A stretch of DNA of 45,071 nucleotides from an uncultured Zoogloea sp. Its GTDB lineage: Bacteria; Pseudomonadota; Gammaproteobacteria; Burkholderiales; Rhodocyclaceae. A program made the translations under genes and the position numbers. The stretch's first letter is position 1. Each line of letters opens with the position of its first letter. Positions 15,268 to 22,500 of this stretch are shown piece by piece. The DNA lies in the NCBI GenBank assembly GCA_937967645.1, contig CALBTT010000106.1:1-45071 (forward strand). The letters run 5' to 3'. The notes beneath the pieces are model-generated. The model searched no databases, was not told the DNA's origin, and saw only the letters and a list, made by a program, of their open reading frames with translations.

Positions 15268-17217
15268 TCAGGCAGCCAGCGCGGGGACATCCATGGCCGC
15301 CAGCAAGGCCCGGCGGGAAACCCCACCACGGCTGTCGCCCAAGGCACCCAGCAGCTCCTTCATGTCGAGGATCAGCACGATCTGGCCATTCGACAGGGTA
15401 GTCACCCCGGCCACGCCCTTCGGGCGGAAGTCGTCGAGCGACTTGATCACCGCATCTTCGCGACCGGCAAAGCTGTCGATGGCGAGGATGAAGCTCTGCT
15501 CCGCGCTCTGCATGAGCACACCATACTCCGGCGTCTGCACTGGATCCCAGCCCAGCAGCGACGACAGGGGCATGATGGGCAGCACCTCGCCGCGCACCAC
15601 CATGGTGGCGCGCCCGCCCACCTCCTGAACTTCGGCCGGCTCGATCGGCAGGATCTCCCGGACCATCGAAAGCGGCACCGCAAAGGGCTGCTCGCCCAAC
15701 CGCACCAGCAGGACCGGCAGAATCGCCAGGGTCAGCGGCAGGCTGATGATGAAGGTAGTGCCCTTGCCCATGCTGGAGCGGATCTCGATGGAGCCGTTCA
15801 GCTTCTGGATGTTGGTACGCACCACATCCATGCCCACACCCCGGCCGGACACGTCCGAGATCTGGCTAGCCATCGAGAAGCCCGGCAGGAACACCAGATT
15901 GAAGCTCTGGCGCTCGTCCATGGTGTTGGCTTCCTCATCGGTGATGAGACCCTTTTCGACGGCCTTGGCGCGCAGGCGCTCTGCATTCATGCCACGGCCA
16001 TCATCGGCCACCAGGATAACGATGTGGTCACCTTCCTGACGGGCCTCCAGGCGCACGATGGACTTTTCCGGCTTGCCATTGGCGAGACGCTCCTGGGTCT
16101 CCTCGACACCATGGTCCACCGCGTTGCGGATGAGGTGGATGATGGGATCGGACAGATCCTCGATCATCGTCTTGTCGATCTCGGTCTCTTCACCGGACAG
16201 CACCAGCTCCACGTCCTTGCCCAGGTTGCGGGCCAGGTCACGGGCAATCCGCGGATATTTCTGGAACAGGCGTCCGATCGGCTGCATGCGGGTCTTCATG
16301 ACCGCGTTCTGCAGATCGGAGACCAGCAGGTCGAGCTGGCTCACCGCCAGATCGAGGGCATGCAGGGTCTCGGTGTCGTTGCGGCCGTTCAGGATGTCGC
16401 TGCGCAGTGCATTCAGCCGGTTCTTGGTCAGGCCGATTTCACCGGACAGGTTGAGCACCTGGTCGAGACGGGCCGTATCGACGCGAATGGAGTTGTCACG
16501 CTGCTTCTCGCTGTCGCGCCGGCCAACCGGACCGGACGCCCCCGGCTTGTCGGTGACACGCCGGCCCACCGCGGCCTTGATGATCTGGTCCGGCGACTTG
16601 CGCGCCAGATCCTCGTCGGTCTGGTGCATGACCACGGGCGCGGGCGGCTCGACCGCGGCGGGTGCCGCCACGGCGGTGCCTGTCACCGTTTCGAACAGGA
16701 CGTTCCAATCCGGCTCCGAGGCCTGTACGGCCACCGGGACAGGCGCTTCAGCAACGGCACGCGGCGGCTCGGCAGCCCGTGCGGGCTCCGGGGGCGCAGA
16801 CGGCGCCGCTGCCGCGTGGGACAGGCTTCCGGCAATGGCGAGACGGAGGTTCTCGATCAGATGGGGATCGGCCGCACCGGGCTGCACCCCCTGCTCAAGG
16901 TAGCCGAACATGTCACGTACGGCACCGGTGGAGGACAGGATCACGTCCATCACCTCGGGCGTGATCTCCAGCTCACCGTTCCGCAGCTTGTCGAACAGAT
17001 TCTCGGTCAAGTGACAGAGGGTGACGAGCTCGGCTGCATTCAGAAAGCCGGCGCCCCCCTTGATGGTGTGGAATCCGCGAAAGATGTCGTTGAGCAGCCC
17101 CGTGTCATTCGGCGCGCGCTCCAGGTCCACCAGCTTGTTGTCGACACCTGACAGGAGGTCACCCGCCTCCACGAGGAAGTCCTGCAGCAGGTCTTCCATC
17201 CCCGAAAAATCGCTCAT
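15268..17217 (-). CDS. cheA: Chemotaxis histidine kinase CheA (copy 1)
   Basis: A 649-residue kinase. The Hpt domain P1 has the phosphorylated histidine at 50 (RGFHTIKGGAGF). An Ala/Pro-rich linker (about 135-240) replaces a folded P2 domain. Dimerisation P3 spans about 242-310. The ATPase P4 has N-box HLIRNAVDHG (361-370), G1 DDGRGM (405-410) and G2 SGRGVGMD (457-464). The CheW-like P5 follows to the end. The linker contains DWNVLFETVTGTA (170-182), which resembles the repeated LFD motifs of the neighbouring CheZ and may dock CheY. AAGGAG lies eight bases before the start. It lies 39 bases after cheZ. A second kinase gene lies at 34443-36755. Confidence 0.95.
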   Translation of the reverse strand: MSDFSGMEDLLQDFLVEAGDLLSGVDNKLVDLERAPNDTGLLNDIFRGFHTIKGGAGFLNAAELVTLCHLTENLFDKLRNGELEITPEVMDVILSSTGAVRDMFGYLEQGVQPGAADPHLIENLRLAIAGSLSHAAAAPSAPPEPARAAEPPRAVAEAPVPVAVQASEPDWNVLFETVTGTAVAAPAAVEPPAPVVMHQTDEDLARKSPDQIIKAAVGRRVTDKPGASGPVGRRDSEKQRDNSIRVDTARLDQVLNLSGEIGLTKNRLNALRSDILNGRNDTETLHALDLAVSQLDLLVSDLQNAVMKTRMQPIGRLFQKYPRIARDLARNLGKDVELVLSGEETEIDKTMIEDLSDPIIHLIRNAVDHGVEETQERLANGKPEKSIVRLEARQEGDHIVILVADDGRGMNAERLRAKAVEKGLITDEEANTMDERQSFNLVFLPGFSMASQISDVSGRGVGMDVVRTNIQKLNGSIEIRSSMGKGTTFIISLPLTLAILPVLLVRLGEQPFAVPLSMVREILPIEPAEVQEVGGRATMVVRGEVLPIMPLSSLLGWDPVQTPEYGVLMQSAEQSFILAIDSFAGREDAVIKSLDDFRPKGVAGVTTLSNGQIVLILDMKELLGALGDSRGGVSRRALLAAMDVPALAA

Positions 17218-17256
17218 TGCATTCGCTCCTTGCGGGCTAGCCCGCTACCGGCCGGG

Positions 17257-18087
17257 TCAGAAACCCAGGCTTTCCAGCAGGTCGTCCACCTGTTCCTGGC
17301 TGGACACAACGTCGTCTCGTCCCACCGCATTGATCACCGGCCCATTCATCAGGGTATCCGGCGCTTCGGCCTTGCGTTCGGCGGGCATGGCCTCGATCAG
17401 CACCTGCAGCAACTGCTTCTCCAGCCCCTGGGCCAGATCGACAACCTTCTTGATGACCTGCCCCGTCAGATCCTGGAAATCCTGGGCCATCATGATTTCC
17501 ATCAGCTGGGCACCGGTCTCCCGGCTGCCCTGGGCCACCTCGCCCAGAAACCCGCGGGTCTCGCCGGCCAGCACACGGAACTCTTCCGGCGACATCTGGT
17601 TGGCGTAGAGCCGGTCCCAGCGTGCCTGCAGGGCGCGGGCCGAGGCTTCGGTGCGGTCCTGGATGGGCTTGGCGATATCGGTGGCGTTGAGCACCTTGCT
17701 CGCCGCCTGCTCGGTCATCTCGGCGATGTAGGTGAGACGCTGACGCGCGTCCGGGATCGCATGGGCGGCCTCCTGGAGGCTGCGGTCATAGCCGAGTTCG
17801 CGGAGGGTGTCGTGGAGTTGCCGGGTCATCACGCCGATCCGGTTGAAAACCTTGTCGCAGCTGTGCGCCGGCGCATCCGGCTGGGCATCGCCAGGAGCCT
17901 CGTACTCGCTGGCAACGGTGTCGAAAAGGGCTTGCAGATCGTCATCGTCTCCACCCGACGATGTCTTCGGGGAAACCACCTCGAGATGCGGCTGAGGCGT
18001 AACGGCCGGGGTACCCGCAATGCTGTCGAACAGGGCTTGCAGATCGTCACTGTCGCCCGATTCATCAAATTTGAGACGTTTTGCCAT
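17257..18087 (-). CDS. cheZ: CheY-P phosphatase CheZ with N-terminal motif repeats
   Basis: 276 residues, against about 214 for E. coli CheZ. The long helical hairpin carries the catalytic segment AQDFQDLTGQVIKK, with D206 and Q210 equivalent to E. coli D143 and Q147. The C-terminus SQEQVDDLLESLGF is the CheY-binding peptide. The extra N-terminal 75 residues contain two near-identical motifs, SDDLQALFDSIAG (13-25) and DDLQALFDTVAS (49-60), which look like extra CheY-binding peptides of the FliM/CheZ type (an inference). It lies 28 bases after cheY. Confidence 0.93.
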   Translation of the reverse strand: MAKRLKFDESGDSDDLQALFDSIAGTPAVTPQPHLEVVSPKTSSGGDDDDLQALFDTVASEYEAPGDAQPDAPAHSCDKVFNRIGVMTRQLHDTLRELGYDRSLQEAAHAIPDARQRLTYIAEMTEQAASKVLNATDIAKPIQDRTEASARALQARWDRLYANQMSPEEFRVLAGETRGFLGEVAQGSRETGAQLMEIMMAQDFQDLTGQVIKKVVDLAQGLEKQLLQVLIEAMPAERKAEAPDTLMNGPVINAVGRDDVVSSQEQVDDLLESLGF

Positions 18088-18115
18088 GATGAAGCTCCGT
18101 CTTGGTCGGCGGCCG

Positions 18116-18514
18116 TCAGGCGGCCTTCTTGCCCATCTTTTCGAAGATCTTCTCGAGCTTCTCGGACAGGGTCGCCGCGGTGAAGGGCTTCACGATGTAG
18201 CCGCTCGCGCCCGCCTGGGCGGCTGCAATGATGTTCTCCTTCTTGGCCTCGGCCGTGATCATCAGCACGGGCAGATGCTTCAGGGAGGGCGTCGCGCGAA
18301 TGTTCTGGAGCAGGGTCAGGCCGTCCATGTTCGGCATGTTCCAGTCCGTCACCACGAAGTCAAAGGGCAGGGAGTTGAGCTTCTGCAGCGCGATCTGACC
18401 GTCTTCGGCCTCATCCACGTTGGTGAAGCCGAGCTCCTTGAGCAGGTTGCGAACGATTCGCCGCATGGTCGAAAAATCGTCAACAACCAGAAATTTCATT
18501 TTGGGGTCCGACAT
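18116..18514 (-). CDS. cheY: Chemotaxis response regulator CheY (copy 1)
   Basis: A 132-residue single-domain receiver. The start KFLVVDDFSTMRRIVRNLLK is almost the E. coli CheY sequence. The phosphoacceptor aspartate lies in VVTDWNMPNMDG, with conserved Thr in MITAEA and Lys in IVKPF. It would bind FliM and set the rotation direction when phosphorylated by CheA. GGAG lies nine bases before the ATG. It sits between cheV (15 bases upstream) and cheZ (28 bases downstream), so its kinase-phosphatase set is complete here. Confidence 0.96.
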   Translation of the reverse strand: MSDPKMKFLVVDDFSTMRRIVRNLLKELGFTNVDEAEDGQIALQKLNSLPFDFVVTDWNMPNMDGLTLLQNIRATPSLKHLPVLMITAEAKKENIIAAAQAGASGYIVKPFTAATLSEKLEKIFEKMGKKAA

Positions 18515-18529
18515 GTTGTAAATCTCCGT

Positions 18530-19486
18530 TCAATCCCGGTAGGCCCGCATGAGCAGGGGGCGCAGGGTATCCGCCAGGACATCGGCATCGAACTTCGCGA
18601 CATAGGAGTCGACGCCGACACTCTTGCCCATCGCCCGGTTGGCTTCCGACGACAGGGATGAATGCATGACGACGGGAATGCCCTCGAATCGGGCATCCGC
18701 CTTGATGTTGCGGGTGAGGACGTAGCCGTCCATCTCCGGCATTTCCGCATCGACCAGGATGAGGCTGAGTTCTTCGCGAAGGGGCACGCCCCTTTGCTGC
18801 GCGTGATTGGCCATGCCCTCGAGCCGGGTCCATGCTTCCAGGCCGTTGAGGGCATGCTTGTGGCGGACGCCGAGCTTGTCAAGGGTTTCCGCAATCTTCT
18901 TGCGCGCCACGGCGGAGTCGTCGACGAAAAAGAGATTGACGTCGTGCCCGCCTTCGAGAGGATGGATCTGGCCCACCACGGCTTCGCCGAAGGTGCTGGC
19001 GAGGATCGTCTCTACGTCCAGGATGGACACCAGCTTGCCGTCCTGCAGCTCGGTGATCGCGGTAATGAAATGATGGGCACCGGACGTCACGTTGTCGGGG
19101 GCACGAACCTTGTCCCACTCGACCCGGATGATGCGGTCCACTTCATGGACCAGGAAGCCCAGGGTGCGCTTGCTGTACTCGGTGACCATCATGGAGCCGC
19201 CGAGGGGGTCACTGGGGGAGGCAATGCCCATCACCTTGGCCAGCGCCAGAACGGGAATGACATTGCCGCGCAGGGAAATCAGCCCCTCCACACCATTCGG
19301 CATGTTCGGCGCCTTGGTGATGAAAGGCGTACGGGAAACCTCCCGGACCTTGAATACGTTGATCCCGAAGATCTCCTGGGTGCCCAGGGAGAACAGCAGG
19401 ATTTCCATGCGGTTGGAGCCCGCCAGCTTGGTACGGGCATCGACGGCTTCGAGGAGCCCGCGATCGACATGATCCATGTTCATCAT
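18530..19486 (-). CDS. cheV: CheV coupling protein (CheW-REC), copy A
   Basis: A 318-residue fusion. A CheW-like domain (about 25-170: MEILLFSLGTQEIFGINVFK, GLISLRGNVIPVLAL) couples receptors to CheA. A receiver domain follows (about 183-310), with acidic pair VDD (188-190) and phosphoacceptor D246 in ILVDAEMPEMDG. The start MMNMDH may use either of the first two ATGs; AGAGG lies three or six bases upstream. It lies 12 bases after a second cheV and 15 bases before cheY. The two copies share overall design but differ in many residues, so the duplication is not recent. Confidence 0.93.
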   Translation of the reverse strand: MMNMDHVDRGLLEAVDARTKLAGSNRMEILLFSLGTQEIFGINVFKVREVSRTPFITKAPNMPNGVEGLISLRGNVIPVLALAKVMGIASPSDPLGGSMMVTEYSKRTLGFLVHEVDRIIRVEWDKVRAPDNVTSGAHHFITAITELQDGKLVSILDVETILASTFGEAVVGQIHPLEGGHDVNLFFVDDSAVARKKIAETLDKLGVRHKHALNGLEAWTRLEGMANHAQQRGVPLREELSLILVDAEMPEMDGYVLTRNIKADARFEGIPVVMHSSLSSEANRAMGKSVGVDSYVAKFDADVLADTLRPLLMRAYRD

Positions 19487-19498
19487 GATCCTCTGTAC

Positions 19499-20470
19499 TC
19501 AGGCAGTCTTGGTGGCCGCGGCGCGCTGGGTGATCAGGCGACGCAGCACTTCCGCGAGACGCTGGGGTTCGAATTTGGCCACGTACTCGTCGACACCGAC
19601 CGAACGACCCAGTTGCTGGTTCGACATGCCGGACAGGGACGAGTGCATGATCACCGGGATCCCCTCGAAACGGGGGTCGGACTTGATCTTCTTGGTGAGG
19701 ATATAGCCATCCATCTCCGGCATTTCCACATCGGTGAGGATCAGGGCCACCAGATCCTTCACCTTGCGGCCGGAGGAGGCCGCGTAGGAGGCCAGCTTCT
19801 CCAGTTCGTCCCAGGCCGCCCGGCCATTGACGGTACCGACGTAGCGCACCCCCAGCACATCCAGGGTCCGCTCGATCTGCTTGCGGGCCACGGAAGAGTC
19901 GTCGGCGAAATACACCGTGAGCGGCTCATCCACGACGATCGGCTCGATCCCCTTGAACAGGAACTCGTCGTCGTAGCGGGTGGTTTCGGAGAGGACCTTC
20001 TCCACATCCAGCAGCATCACCAGCTTGGGGCCAGGCAGTTCGGTGACGGCCGTGACCAGGCCGCCGAGGTTGGCCGTCAGCATGTCGGGGGGCACCCGCA
20101 TCTGGGACCAGTCGAGTCGCAGGATGGTATCCACCGCCTCGACCAGGAAGCCCTGGGTATGCCCGTTGTATTCGGTCACGATCATGATGTCGCGAGGGCT
20201 GTCGGAGCCCATGCCCGCATACTTGGCCAGATCGACCACCGGCACCAGGACGCCACGCAGGCTGACCATCCCCTCAACAGAGGAAGGCATCTCGGGTGCA
20301 GCGGTGATCGGCGGCGTACGCATGACCTCACGCACCTTGAAGACATTGATCCCGAAGGTCTCCCTCCGCCCCGTGCGGGGGTCGACCCCGAGGGTGAAGA
20401 GCAGGATCTCCAGCTTGTTGGTACCCGCCAGCCGGGTGCGTGCATCGATGTTCTTGAGAAGTTCGGACAT
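19499..20470 (-). CDS. cheV: CheV coupling protein (CheW-REC), copy B
   Basis: A 323-residue CheW-REC fusion and first gene of the cheV-cheV-cheY-cheZ-cheA1 set. The CheW-like domain shows LEILLFTLGVDPRTGRRETF, with an extra PRTGRRE loop absent from copy A, and GMVSLRGVLVPVVDLA. The receiver has FADDSS (188-193) and phosphoacceptor D247 in ILTDVEMPEMDG. The ATG at 20470 (MSELLKNIDARTRLAGTNK) has GGAGA six bases upstream; a longer upstream reading would cross the promoter. A strong FliA-type promoter lies 60 bases before the start. Confidence 0.93.
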   Translation of the reverse strand: MSELLKNIDARTRLAGTNKLEILLFTLGVDPRTGRRETFGINVFKVREVMRTPPITAAPEMPSSVEGMVSLRGVLVPVVDLAKYAGMGSDSPRDIMIVTEYNGHTQGFLVEAVDTILRLDWSQMRVPPDMLTANLGGLVTAVTELPGPKLVMLLDVEKVLSETTRYDDEFLFKGIEPIVVDEPLTVYFADDSSVARKQIERTLDVLGVRYVGTVNGRAAWDELEKLASYAASSGRKVKDLVALILTDVEMPEMDGYILTKKIKSDPRFEGIPVIMHSSLSGMSNQQLGRSVGVDEYVAKFEPQRLAEVLRRLITQRAAATKTA

Positions 20471-20529
20471 GCTCAATCTCCGTCTCGGTCCCCTGCCGAC
20501 CCAATGGTGCAGGTTCCGATGTGCAAGCA

Positions 20530-20556
20530 ATATCGGCGGGGGACAAACAATCTTGA
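20530..20556 (-). promoter_or_regulatory. FliA promoter of cheV-cheV-cheY-cheZ-cheA1
   Basis: On the minus strand TCAAGATT - 11 bases - GCCGATAT, against TAAAGTTT-N11-GCCGATAA: six of eight and seven of eight matches with exact spacing. The -10 box ends 60 bases before the cheV copy B start codon. Confidence 0.7.
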
Positions 20557-20596
20557 GGCTTTGGAAGTGACCTGAGGCAGGTACTTCCACCCATCT

Positions 20597-20620
20597 AAAA
20601 GGCCCGCACGCAGGCGGGCC
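20597..20620 (-). terminator. Terminator after the 559-aa receptor gene
   Basis: GGCCCGC (20601-20607) pairs with GCGGGCC (20614-20620) around a six-base loop. On the minus strand the stem is followed by TTTT. It lies 26 bases past the receptor stop codon and just before the cheV promoter, so it separates the two transcription units. The T-run is short. Confidence 0.6.
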
Positions 20621-20646
20621 AGGCACATCCCGACATGACGGGGCGC

Positions 20647-22326
20647 TCAGGCCCGGTAGCCGATCCGGAAGCCCCCCCAGTGCCGCCCATTCACATATAC
20701 GGGCGCGGAGATGTCATGCATGATCTCCCCCGTGTCGCGCCGGTAGGTCTGGATCAGGAAAGGCATCTCATGCCTGCCACATTCCTTGCCGACCGGATCA
20801 TCGAAAATGCGCTTGCTGCGGTTGCCGACAAAATCCTTGTCGTAGTCACCCGTGAGCGGCAGCGCGAATCGCTTGTTATGGGTCGGAACGTAGCCGTTTC
20901 GGTCAGTGGCGATGGCATAGACCATTTCGGCATTTCCATCGAGCAGGCGCTCCTGCAGGATAGGCAGGATGCGATCGGTCAATGTATCGAAGCGGGTACT
21001 GTACTTCTGCGGTCGCGTATTGGCGATGGGGCGGTAAGCCTCGTCAAACAGATCCTCCGTGCGGACCTGCCCCGAAACCACAGCCTGCTCCAGCAGCATG
21101 CCGACCTGTCTTGCGGCCTCCCGGACGAGCTCGGGCATCTTCTTGTGTGTCACCATCGCCCGCTCCCCTTCGGTCCCCAGCTTGAAGACGCGGCGGATAT
21201 CCTTGAGGTTGGCGGCCAGGCCACTGAGGCTATCGGCCTCATCCAGGGTTTCCCGGGCACCGGTCGAGTTACGCCCGACCAGGTCCATGATCTGACGGAC
21301 ATGCCCGACGATCTGCTCCGCCTCGCGACGGTGTGCGTTGATGGCCACCGCGATGGCGTCCACCTTCTCCATCGTCCCCTGGGCACCTTCATTGATCTGC
21401 TCCAGGGAGCCTGCCGCCCGCTGCGCCAGGGCCGCCCCCGAGCGGGCTTGCGCGCTTCCCGCATCGATGGAGGCAATCGCCGTCCGGGTCTCCTGCTGGA
21501 TGGCGGAGATCATCGTGCCGATCTCCGTCGTTGCCGTCGAAGTACGCTCGGCGAGCTTGCGTACCTCGTCAGCCACGACAGCAAAGCCGCGCCCCTGCTC
21601 GCCGGCCCGTGCCGCCTCGATGGCGGCATTGAGCGCCAGCAGATTCGTTTGATCCGCAATCTCGCGAATCACCTTGACGATGCCACTGATCGCCTCCGAG
21701 CGCTCGCCCAGGGCACTGATGACCCGAGCCGACTGCTCGACCGAGCGGGCAATCTGCTCGATCTCCGCGGACGCACTCTCGACGATTTCAGCCCCCTTGA
21801 CCGACAGCTCCCGCGCCGACTGGGCATTCACTGCGGTGTGACTGGCGTGCTCTGCCACGGCGCTGACGCCAGAGGTCATTTGTTCGATGGCCAGCACCAT
21901 GCTTTCGGCGGCGGCCTGCTGACTGCTGGACCCCTCGACCACCCTCCCTGCGTGCCCGGACAACATGCCTGCAGCCTCGTGAACCCGGTGGGCGTCGAAG
22001 ATCACCTTGCCCACGATGCCCTGAAAGCTCGCGATCAGCTCATTGAAGACGGACTCCACCTCACCCATGGCACCTCCCGAGACGACAGCTCGCCGGGAAA
22101 GGTCACCATCCCTGTGCATCGCCCTGATGGTATCGCGCAGGTCGCCCAGAGGCTGGACGAACAGGGCACGCGCCGAGAAATGACTGACCAGGCCGACGAT
22201 CACGCCAAGCGCAACGCAGACACCGGCAAAGGCAAACGAGAAGGACACGCCGAAAGCGAGCCCCGCGCCGAGCGCCCCACCTGCAGTGAGAAGGGCACTC
22301 AACAGCGATACGAGATGGGCATGCAT
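20647..22326 (-). CDS. Chemoreceptor with C-terminal sensor domain
   Basis: A 559-residue methyl-accepting chemotaxis protein in its own transcription unit. Two close N-terminal membrane segments (about residues 5-55) leave almost no periplasmic part. A HAMP-like segment and the signalling domain follow, with hairpin tip IADQTNLLALNAAIEAARAG and EQGRGFAVVADEVRKLAERT. The last ~140 residues form a separate cytoplasmic domain ending DISAPVYVNGRHWGGFRIGY, a PAS/Cache-like ending seen in a subgroup of receptors. Sensing is therefore probably inside the cell. The ATG at 22326 was preferred over an in-frame TTG at 22368; neither has a clear Shine-Dalgarno sequence. A FliA-type promoter lies at 22448-22474. 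Confidence 0.88.
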   Translation of the reverse strand: MHAHLVSLLSALLTAGGALGAGLAFGVSFSFAFAGVCVALGVIVGLVSHFSARALFVQPLGDLRDTIRAMHRDGDLSRRAVVSGGAMGEVESVFNELIASFQGIVGKVIFDAHRVHEAAGMLSGHAGRVVEGSSSQQAAAESMVLAIEQMTSGVSAVAEHASHTAVNAQSARELSVKGAEIVESASAEIEQIARSVEQSARVISALGERSEAISGIVKVIREIADQTNLLALNAAIEAARAGEQGRGFAVVADEVRKLAERTSTATTEIGTMISAIQQETRTAIASIDAGSAQARSGAALAQRAAGSLEQINEGAQGTMEKVDAIAVAINAHRREAEQIVGHVRQIMDLVGRNSTGARETLDEADSLSGLAANLKDIRRVFKLGTEGERAMVTHKKMPELVREAARQVGMLLEQAVVSGQVRTEDLFDEAYRPIANTRPQKYSTRFDTLTDRILPILQERLLDGNAEMVYAIATDRNGYVPTHNKRFALPLTGDYDKDFVGNRSKRIFDDPVGKECGRHEMPFLIQTYRRDTGEIMHDISAPVYVNGRHWGGFRIGYRA

Positions 22327-22447
22327 TGATAGGAGAACCCGGAAAATGGTGAGGGCAGGTCTGACCAACCCAGCCCCGGGAACCAGGCCTCATACCCGGC
22401 GCCACGCTCGCAGGCCACCCCTAGCCGGCCTGCAATTGTCGCGAAGT

Positions 22448-22474
22448 CTAACGGCGGGGGAAAAACGAACTTTA
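22448..22474 (-). promoter_or_regulatory. FliA promoter of the 559-aa receptor gene
   Basis: On the minus strand TAAAGTTC - 11 bases - GCCGTTAG, seven of eight and six of eight matches to TAAAGTTT-N11-GCCGATAA with exact spacing. The leader to the ATG at 22326 would be about 115 bases and contains a GCAGGCC/GGCCTGC hairpin (22410-22433) without a T-run. Confidence 0.65.
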
Positions 22475-22500
22475 GAGGGGGAAAGCAGGCAAGTTACACA

